This document shows, piece by piece, positions 1 to 4,024 of a stretch of 6,322 nucleotides of DNA. Positions within the stretch are counted from its first letter, which is position 1. Each line of letters begins with the position of its first letter. Location of the stretch: the NCBI GenBank assembly GCA_028825055.1, contig JAPKAW010000104.1, forward strand, positions 1 to 6,322, written 5' to 3'. The position numbers and the translations under genes were made by a program. Below the pieces are notes generated by a model. It had not been told where the DNA came from, did not search any database, and saw only the letters and a program-made list of their open reading frames with translations. The stretch comes from Flavobacteriales bacterium. Lineage in GTDB: Bacteria > Bacteroidota > Bacteroidia > Flavobacteriales_D > Sanyastnellaceae.

Positions 1-101
1 GCCTTCTGTATGGAAACTAAATAGGCCTGGAGCGCTTCATGGGCTCCTTCTTCCAGATGAAAGAACAGACCCGAAAGTTCAATATTGACTGTCTTATTCA
101 T
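1..101 (-). CDS. PspC-like protein, N-terminal fragment (gene continues beyond the window)
   Basis: Only the first 33 codons are visible; the reading frame runs off the left edge. The translation begins MNKTVNIELSGLFFHLEEGA and continues HEALQAYLVSIQK. This resembles the opening of Bacteroidota proteins with a PspC domain, which commonly start MNKTxNIxLxGxFFHIDExA followed by an amphipathic helix (remembered pattern, not a search). The ATG shares an ATGA with the TGA of padR, a 4-bp overlap that suggests translational coupling and a common mRNA. Full-length relatives are membrane-associated proteins with one or more PspC segments, generally linked to envelope-stress functions; none of that part is visible here. 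The assignment rests on the N-terminal pattern plus the padR neighbour. It could be another small protein with a similar start. Confidence 0.7.
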   Translation of the reverse strand, partial: MNKTVNIELSGLFFHLEEGAHEALQAYLVSIQK

Positions 102-442
102 GATTTCGCGTTACGTATTGTTTGAAGTGAGTTCACAGATTGAACAAAAGCGACCCAAGCCGCCTCCAACTCAAGAAGAATCTTTTGACCCTTTTTTGTG
201 ATCCGATAATATTTTCTTGGCGGACCTGACGGGGATTCCTCCCATCGGTATTCCAGCATATCAGCATTTTTCATGCGCATCAAAAGAGGATACAATGTTC
301 CCTCCACAATCAGTAGATCGACCTTTTTCAATGCGGCGATGATATCCGAGGTGTACGCCTCGTGGTCTTTCAAAATTCGAAGTATGCACAATTCAAGCAC
401 TCCCTTGCGCATTTGCACTTTTGCTTTATGGCTTTCACTCAT
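98..442 (-). CDS. PadR-family transcriptional regulator
   Basis: A 114-residue winged-helix DNA-binding protein of the PadR family. The N-terminal helix carries RKGVLELCIL (residues 12-21). The recognition-helix region reads EGTLYPLLMRM (47-57) and the wing GPPRKYYRITKKGQ (73-86); together these are the family signature. The C-terminus (87-114) is a single amphipathic helix with W96, as in short PadR proteins that dimerise through one helix and lack a large effector domain. The frame is open further upstream to 517, but I chose the ATG at 442. It gives the usual PadR length, and a promoter -7 element lies only 4 bp upstream, so the longer reading would include promoter sequence. The gene overlaps the downstream PspC-like gene by 4 bp. 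Members usually repress their own operon; two AGTACT palindromes in the promoter are a plausible operator. The inducing signal cannot be told from sequence. Confidence 0.93.
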   Translation of the reverse strand: MSESHKAKVQMRKGVLELCILRILKDHEAYTSDIIAALKKVDLLIVEGTLYPLLMRMKNADMLEYRWEESPSGPPRKYYRITKKGQKILLELEAAWVAFVQSVNSLQTIRNAKS

Positions 443-446
443 AGCG

Positions 447-478
447 CAAATGTATAGGTAAAGCCGAGTACTTTGCAA
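447..478 (-). promoter_or_regulatory. padR promoter, Bacteroidota type, near-leaderless
   Basis: On the minus strand TACATTTG (454-447) matches the Bacteroidota -7 consensus TAnnTTTG exactly. A TTG at 478-476 lies 21 bp upstream, an acceptable spacing for the -33 element. Only four bases (CGCT) separate the -7 box from the padR ATG at 442. The transcript should therefore start at or within a few bases of the start codon and lack a Shine-Dalgarno region. The elements are seen directly; the start point is inferred. Confidence 0.7.
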
Positions 479-489
479 TACATAGTACT
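467..489. promoter_or_regulatory. Candidate PadR operator (paired AGTACT palindromes)
   Basis: Two identical 6-bp palindromes, AGTACT, lie at 467-472 and 484-489, with centres 17 bp apart, and straddle the -33 element of the padR promoter. The 11 bp between them (TTGCAATACAT) are partly symmetric. A related GTAC occurs just beyond, around 495-498. A dimeric winged-helix repressor bound here would block RNA polymerase, which fits autoregulation by the adjacent PadR protein. The repeat is visible; assigning it to PadR is inference from position. Confidence 0.5.
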
Positions 490-526
490 GCAACTGTACG
501 GAAACTTTCACGATCACTCCTTAGGC

Positions 527-551
527 CCTGTGTTAGTAAGGGATACACAGG
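527..551. repeat. Inverted repeat between purT and padR
   Basis: CCTGTGT (527-533) and ACACAGG (545-551) form a perfect 7-bp stem around an 11-base loop. It lies about 54 bp past the purT stop and about 80 bp upstream of the padR -7 box. No T-tract follows on the minus strand, so it is not a classical intrinsic terminator. It could be a weak terminator for purT, an mRNA 3'-end structure, a regulator site or chance. Confidence 0.3.
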
Positions 552-604
552 TTCGCACACACCATATTTGCTATCGGAAAGCTTCTTTTACGCCCAATCA
601 ATCG

Positions 605-1810
605 TCAGGCCTTGACCTGAATTGTTCCCGATACGCGTTGGGCCTGACTCACCAAATCGGACCCATCAGACCCCTTCTCTCCGAAAGCCAACGCCACCGC
701 CATGCGTCGGTAAGGACGGACTGTGGGTTTGGAAAAAAGGCGGAAATCTGTGCTGGGAATCGCCGCGGCTTCCGCGAGACCTGAAAACACAGGAAATCCC
801 GGATGAGCGCTTTCAGCCGCCACAGTTTCAGGAGCAAGAATGACTGCACTCGCACCATTGCGCAGATGCTCAATCTCCAATACAGGAATCCCCAATACCG
901 CGCGGGCATGCAACTCGAATTCTGAAAAGTTCTGGGTCCGGCCCAATGTGACCATGCCCGTATCATGCGGGCGGGGAGAGAGTTCAGAAAAATAGACCGT
1001 TCCAGGCTGGCCATCCTGACCGTTCTTGATGAAAAACTCAACGCCCCAGATGCCATTTCCGCCGAGCGAAGCTGTGACCGCTCCAGCCATGAGTTGTGCC
1101 TCGAGTAACAACTCCGGCGCCATCTTTGCGGGCTGCCAACTCTCCTGGTAATCCCCTCGCTCCTGGCGGTGACCAATCGGCGGGCAGAACAATGTGTTGC
1201 CGTTCGCTTGCGTGAGTGTCAAGAGCGTGATCTCGTAATCAAAGTCGATGAAAGACTCGACAATCACCTCTTCCAAATCCCCTCGAGACCCGTCCAATCC
1301 ATACTCCCATGCATTTTGGACATCGGCTGCGCTTCGGATCACCGATTGGCCTTTGCCCGAGCTCGACATGAGCGGCTTGACCACGCACGGCATGCCTACA
1401 GCCTCGACACCTTCCGTAAGCTGTTCAAGGGAACTTGCATAGCGATAGGGCGCTGTTTTGAGTTCTAACTCCTGGGCGGCTAAATCGCGAATTGCCCGCC
1501 GGTTCATGGTGAAATGCGCTGCTCGTGCAGACGGAACGACTTGGATTCCTTGCCCTTCATACGCGTAGAACCGTTCGGTACGGATAGACTCCACTTCAGG
1601 AATGATGATATCGGGCTGGTGTTTGGCTACAATGGCATCGAGCGCATCACCGTCCAGCATGTTGATCACCTCGCATTCCTGAGCTACCTGCATGGCCGGA
1701 GCATTCGCATACGCATCAACGGCGATCACGTGTTGACCTAAACGCTGCAACGCAATCACCAACTCCTTGCCCAATTCACCGGATCCGAGCAGCACAATCT
1801 TCTTTCTCAT
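605..1810 (-). CDS. purT: Formate-dependent phosphoribosylglycinamide formyltransferase (GAR transformylase 2)
   Basis: A cytoplasmic ATP-grasp enzyme that makes formyl-GAR from GAR, formate and ATP, the third step of de novo purine synthesis, without a folate cofactor. At 401 residues it is close to E. coli PurT (392). The N-terminal GAR-binding domain has GSGELGKE (9-16) and PEVESI (71-76). The ATP-grasp domain has KPLMSSSGKGQS (145-156), metal-ligand glutamates E258 (in GVEFF) and E276, and SPRPHDTGMVTL (278-289). The C-terminal domain has KPTVRPYRRMAVALA (361-375), carrying the conserved K and RR that contact substrate and nucleotide. A loop of about six extra residues (GQDGQPG region, 264-270) separates the two metal glutamates compared with E. 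coli; otherwise it looks intact. The ATG is supported by the beta-strand MRKKIVLLGSG directly after it. There is no purine gene beside it in the window, so it appears monocistronic. Confidence 0.97.
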   Translation of the reverse strand: MRKKIVLLGSGELGKELVIALQRLGQHVIAVDAYANAPAMQVAQECEVINMLDGDALDAIVAKHQPDIIIPEVESIRTERFYAYEGQGIQVVPSARAAHFTMNRRAIRDLAAQELELKTAPYRYASSLEQLTEGVEAVGMPCVVKPLMSSSGKGQSVIRSAADVQNAWEYGLDGSRGDLEEVIVESFIDFDYEITLLTLTQANGNTLFCPPIGHRQERGDYQESWQPAKMAPELLLEAQLMAGAVTASLGGNGIWGVEFFIKNGQDGQPGTVYFSELSPRPHDTGMVTLGRTQNFSEFELHARAVLGIPVLEIEHLRNGASAVILAPETVAAESAHPGFPVFSGLAEAAAIPSTDFRLFSKPTVRPYRRMAVALAFGEKGSDGSDLVSQAQRVSGTIQVKA

Positions 1811-1814
1811 GGGC

Positions 1815-1822
1815 GAAAGTTA
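1815..1822 (-). promoter_or_regulatory. purT: Possible purT -7 promoter element
   Basis: On the minus strand TAACTTTC matches TAnnTTTG at all but the last position and lies 4 bp before the purT ATG, the same geometry as the padR promoter. This would make the purT transcript nearly leaderless. No clear TTG is seen at the expected -33 distance, so support is partial. Confidence 0.4.
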
Positions 1823-1901
1823 GCCATCAAATGACATCCCCACGATGGAAAACTATCACCTCACAAAGCCTTTTTTAGATCAAAATGCTACCCATTCAAT
1901 C

Positions 1902-2315
1902 TTACTCAGTAAAGTCCAGTGAGCTACCAGCCGCCTCCAATTGATCCGTTGAGAAATCCCCATCCATGAGGTAGACATCGTTGCATTTTGACTTGAAGTC
2001 GTCGATCAAATCAGGAATGGACGTATTCCGATCGAGAATGGCCATTCCACCCATATCGGAATCCGCAAAGTCGCCATTCGCTTCGATGATATAAATCCAC
2101 TTATCAACCCCATTGATGAGATAGGCATCCACCGACGAACTCGAGTAGTGAAAAGGGGTAGTATAGGAGCTCCCAATAAGATGTTTCATCAATCCGACAT
2201 CATGCAATACTTCGCTGTATTCATCCAGAAACTCTTGCAGCTCATCTTCTGCAATGGCTGCATTCATTTGCTGAAAATGCATGCGCTGTTCTTGTAGTTT
2301 TTTTGTGTCTTCCAT
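1902..2315 (-). CDS. Hypothetical acidic cytoplasmic protein (137 residues)
   Basis: I do not recognise this family. The protein has no signal peptide or membrane segment and is strongly acidic. Residues 1-45 are probably helical, polar and rich in Gln, Glu and Met (KLQEQRMHFQQMNAAIAEDE, then ELQEFLDEYSEVLHDVGLM). A Ser/Tyr-rich turn follows (SSYTTPFHYSSSS, 49-61), then likely beta strands (YLINGVDKWIYIIEANGDF, 65-83). The end is acidic, with DLIDDFKSK (102-110), VYLMDGDF (114-121) and SLDFTE at the C-terminus. The ATG at 2315 opens the frame with no competing upstream Met. There are 91 bp to purT downstream and a 219-bp gap upstream, so it is probably its own transcription unit. Length, codon use like the neighbours and ordinary protein composition argue it is real. 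No function is proposed. Confidence 0.7.
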   Translation of the reverse strand: MEDTKKLQEQRMHFQQMNAAIAEDELQEFLDEYSEVLHDVGLMKHLIGSSYTTPFHYSSSSVDAYLINGVDKWIYIIEANGDFADSDMGGMAILDRNTSIPDLIDDFKSKCNDVYLMDGDFSTDQLEAAGSSLDFTE

Positions 2316-2524
2316 GGTTGATACGCTTCATATTTTCGCCGTCTGCTTGGCTGTAATAAGATACGAAATTCAACGCGTAAAACAGCACGCAAAGAACTGA
2401 TTTTCATGCTATATAAGCTGAATTTAAACCTGTGATATAAAGGGTCAATTTCGAGTGAAAACGCACATCCGGCAAGCATGAATTTGGACAGAAGGTGAAC
2501 CGATCGAAACACATTCTTCTTGGG

Positions 2525-2532
2525 TCACGTGA
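2525..2532. repeat. Short perfect palindrome TCACGTGA in the 2316-2534 gap
   Basis: An 8-bp perfect palindrome lies 2 bp past the stop of the small membrane-protein gene, within the largest intergenic gap. It has no T-tract and is too short to be a terminator. It could be a protein-binding site or chance. The rest of the gap (2316-2524) is moderately A+T-rich; I see no convincing gene, RNA, or TTG/TAnnTTTG promoter pair in it, although it must hold the promoter of the 137-residue protein if that gene has its own. Confidence 0.2.
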
Positions 2533-2534
2533 TA

Positions 2535-2768
2535 TTACAGTGCTAAAATTCCCAAAGCGCTCAGCGCCCATACAGCCAATAATGCCAGCCCACTCCAAAA
2601 AAAGAACGCCACGTTTTTGGCCGTGCGATAGGTATCCAACGCCATCATCTGAAGGAGTTCCTTTTCTGTAAGGTCGTCAAATTCATCGTATTCATCTGAA
2701 TTCCCCCCCTGGCTTTTGCTTTCTTCCGTACCTCCCGTGCTCTTTGAAAACCCACTAAATATGCCCAT
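2535..2768 (-). CDS. Small single-pass membrane protein, tail-anchored-like (77 residues)
   Basis: A short protein of unrecognised function. From the chosen start it reads MGIFSGF, a low-complexity Ser/Gly/Lys stretch (8-23), an acidic patch SDEYDEFDD (24-32), an amphipathic helix LTEKELLQMMALDTYRTAKN (33-52), and one hydrophobic segment VAFFFWSGLALLAVWALSAL (53-72) that continues GILAL to the C-terminus. Lys51 and Arg48 precede the membrane segment and Lys/Arg are absent after it, favouring a cytoplasmic N-terminus. The frame extends nine codons upstream to a GTG at 2795. I prefer the ATG at 2768 because small Bacteroidota membrane proteins often begin MGxFxG and the nine extra residues look non-coding. 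The helix plus FFFW pattern resembles unnamed small membrane proteins of this phylum (impression only). It sits 100 bp downstream of the nuclease gene. Confidence 0.7.
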   Translation of the reverse strand: MGIFSGFSKSTGGTEESKSQGGNSDEYDEFDDLTEKELLQMMALDTYRTAKNVAFFFWSGLALLAVWALSALGILAL

Positions 2769-2805
2769 TGATTGTTGATTTGAAGTTGAATACACTCAAT
2801 CAACG

Positions 2806-2826
2806 GAAATAATCCTTCCTTATTTC
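2806..2826. repeat. AT-rich inverted repeat upstream of the small membrane-protein gene
   Basis: GAAATAA (2806-2812) and TTATTTC (2820-2826) form a perfect 7-bp stem around a 7-base loop, TCCTTCC on the plus strand. The stem is A+T-rich and no T-tract follows on the minus strand, so it is a poor terminator. On the minus strand CGTTGA stands on both sides of the repeat. It lies between the nuclease stop (2869) and the membrane-protein start, and could be an operator or chance. Confidence 0.3.
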
Positions 2827-2868
2827 AACGTTTACATATTCGGACCAGAAATTCGATGACCCTGCGCC

Positions 2869-3924
2869 CTATTCCGGTGCCCAAGGCGCCAAACTCCAGT
2901 GCTTTTCGGTAGTTCCGTCTTGAAAATGATACAGCAACAATTTACCTGGAGCATAGGAACACTTCCGGCCGAGCATGTCCGTGACAAACATCAGTTCTGA
3001 TTGGAGACGCTGTGAGTCCACTTGCACCACTCCAAGCGGGGAAGGCACAATACTCATCACCACAGGACGATGATCACTCACTGTTTGATCATACTCGGAC
3101 CAGCCACCCGGCATGTGTGCCGCAATATCGAGGGTCGTCACAACCGTTTGGGCTGCGCTGAAATCGCTAAACAGTTCATCTGTAATCAAGATGTGATCCA
3201 AATGAGATGGCCATCCAGGAAACGACCAATCCGAATTAGGACCTTCCGCAATGGGCATGTCAACAAATAGATACGCCTCCGGCACATCCAAGAAGGGTTG
3301 AAAAACATTGCTAGATGGCGCTTCAGCAATGAGGTCATTTAAATCACCGAGTAGGATTACCCGCTCTAATTCCAAATACTCACTGATGTATGATTCAATC
3401 AGCACACACGCCTCCATCCTGCGCATTTCCTCGTCTCCATCATCGGACCAATCAATCGTCCCATCGCCACAGCATTTAAAGTGGTTGTTGATGGCATTGA
3501 AGACTTCGCCATTGTATTCAAAACGCAGGACCAAAGGGGAACGTGGTAACGGGCTCCAAAACGGAGATTCTGTGTAAATCTCATAGGCATCTAAGACATC
3601 TATTTGATCGGTATTGTACACATAAACTAAGCCGCCAAACCATCCATTCATCAAGATATACTGATAACTCTCCATCCCATCCACCATGGTCTTGAACGCT
3701 GTGGTATCATCAATTTCTTGGATGGCCCACAAATCGATTTCTAAATTCTCAATGATCTGATGAACGGCATTGACTGTTGTCGCTCCATCTTTAGGGAACC
3801 ATTCAATATTCCATGTCGCTATTTCCAAGCGTTCAGGCGAACCGAATTCAAGGTCATCGAGCGTCTGCGAGGACAGTGTAAGCGAAAGACCAACAACGAG
3901 AAAGGGCAGCAGAAGTAATTTCAC
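2869..3924 (-). CDS. Secreted endonuclease/exonuclease/phosphatase (EEP, DNase I-like) family protein
   Basis: A 351-residue exported phosphoesterase. The signal peptide is MKLLLLPFLVVGLSLTLSSQ, with probable cleavage just before Q20. The EEP fold spans about 33-293 with every core motif: TWNIEWF (37-43, N39), QEID (69-72, metal ligand E70), NNHFKCCGDG (146-155, H148), GDLND (193-197, D194 and N196), HLDHI (241-245) and SDHRPV (283-288, general base H285). These residues hydrolyse phosphodiesters with a divalent metal; DNA is the likeliest substrate, but EEP enzymes also act on RNA, phosphoinositides or sphingomyelin. Residues about 300-345 (MFVTDMLGRK, LLLYHFQDGTTEKHW) resemble the short T9SS sorting tail of Bacteroidota proteins ending DxLGRxx...YxxDGTxEKK. 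The start is GTG: an in-frame TGA lies seven codons earlier than the short upstream leader codons allow, and the signal peptide begins right at the GTG. It lies 100 bp downstream of the metallophosphoesterase gene. Confidence 0.9.
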   Translation of the reverse strand: MKLLLLPFLVVGLSLTLSSQTLDDLEFGSPERLEIATWNIEWFPKDGATTVNAVHQIIENLEIDLWAIQEIDDTTAFKTMVDGMESYQYILMNGWFGGLVYVYNTDQIDVLDAYEIYTESPFWSPLPRSPLVLRFEYNGEVFNAINNHFKCCGDGTIDWSDDGDEEMRRMEACVLIESYISEYLELERVILLGDLNDLIAEAPSSNVFQPFLDVPEAYLFVDMPIAEGPNSDWSFPGWPSHLDHILITDELFSDFSAAQTVVTTLDIAAHMPGGWSEYDQTVSDHRPVVMSIVPSPLGVVQVDSQRLQSELMFVTDMLGRKCSYAPGKLLLYHFQDGTTEKHWSLAPWAPE

Positions 3925-4024
3925 TAGACCAAGGTAATCCCGTTTTCACTGAATGATTTGCAGTGTCAGCTTTTGTTCAGCAGACAAGACAAATTGCATT
4001 CCGAAACCTTGCGCCGTCAGGGGG
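3925..4024 (-). other. 100-bp spacer between the two secreted phosphoesterase genes
   Basis: There is no stem-loop followed by a T-tract and no clear TTG/TAnnTTTG promoter pair here, so co-transcription of the metallophosphoesterase and nuclease genes is possible but not shown. A 17-codon minus-strand ORF (3999-3946) in the nuclease frame ends in TGA before the GTG start; it is probably chance. Confidence 0.3.

Noticed and set aside
443..517. Upstream extension of padR (25 extra codons)
   Set aside because: The extension covers the -7 and -33 elements and the AGTACT repeats, and PadR proteins of this type do not have such a leader.
527..551. Intrinsic terminator for purT
   Set aside because: There is a 7-bp stem but an 11-base loop and no T-tract on the minus strand, so it is kept only as an inverted repeat.
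473..784. Plus-strand ORF of 103 codons
   Set aside because: It covers the padR promoter and then runs antisense through the end of purT; the composition (many Arg, His, Cys, Pro) is that of a shadow frame.
649..1176. Minus-strand ORF of 175 codons inside purT
   Set aside because: It is a shifted frame of purT, which is intact with all its motifs; Arg/Ser/Trp-rich composition shows it is not coding.
1862..1880. Run of T after AAAGCC as a plus-strand terminator
   Set aside because: There is no stable stem in front of it and no plus-strand gene to terminate.
2264..2512. Minus-strand ORF of 82 codons with a lipobox-like LAGC near its start
   Set aside because: It starts with GTG, overlaps the first 52 bp of the 137-residue gene out of frame, and its second half is basic and unlike a folded protein. 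The lipobox is best seen as coincidence.
3946..3999. 17-codon ORF (MQFVLSAEQK...) upstream of and in frame with the EEP gene, suggesting an upstream peptide or stop-codon readthrough
   Set aside because: It has no signal-peptide character, no supporting start context and is short enough to arise by chance; the mature-type signal peptide begins at the GTG.
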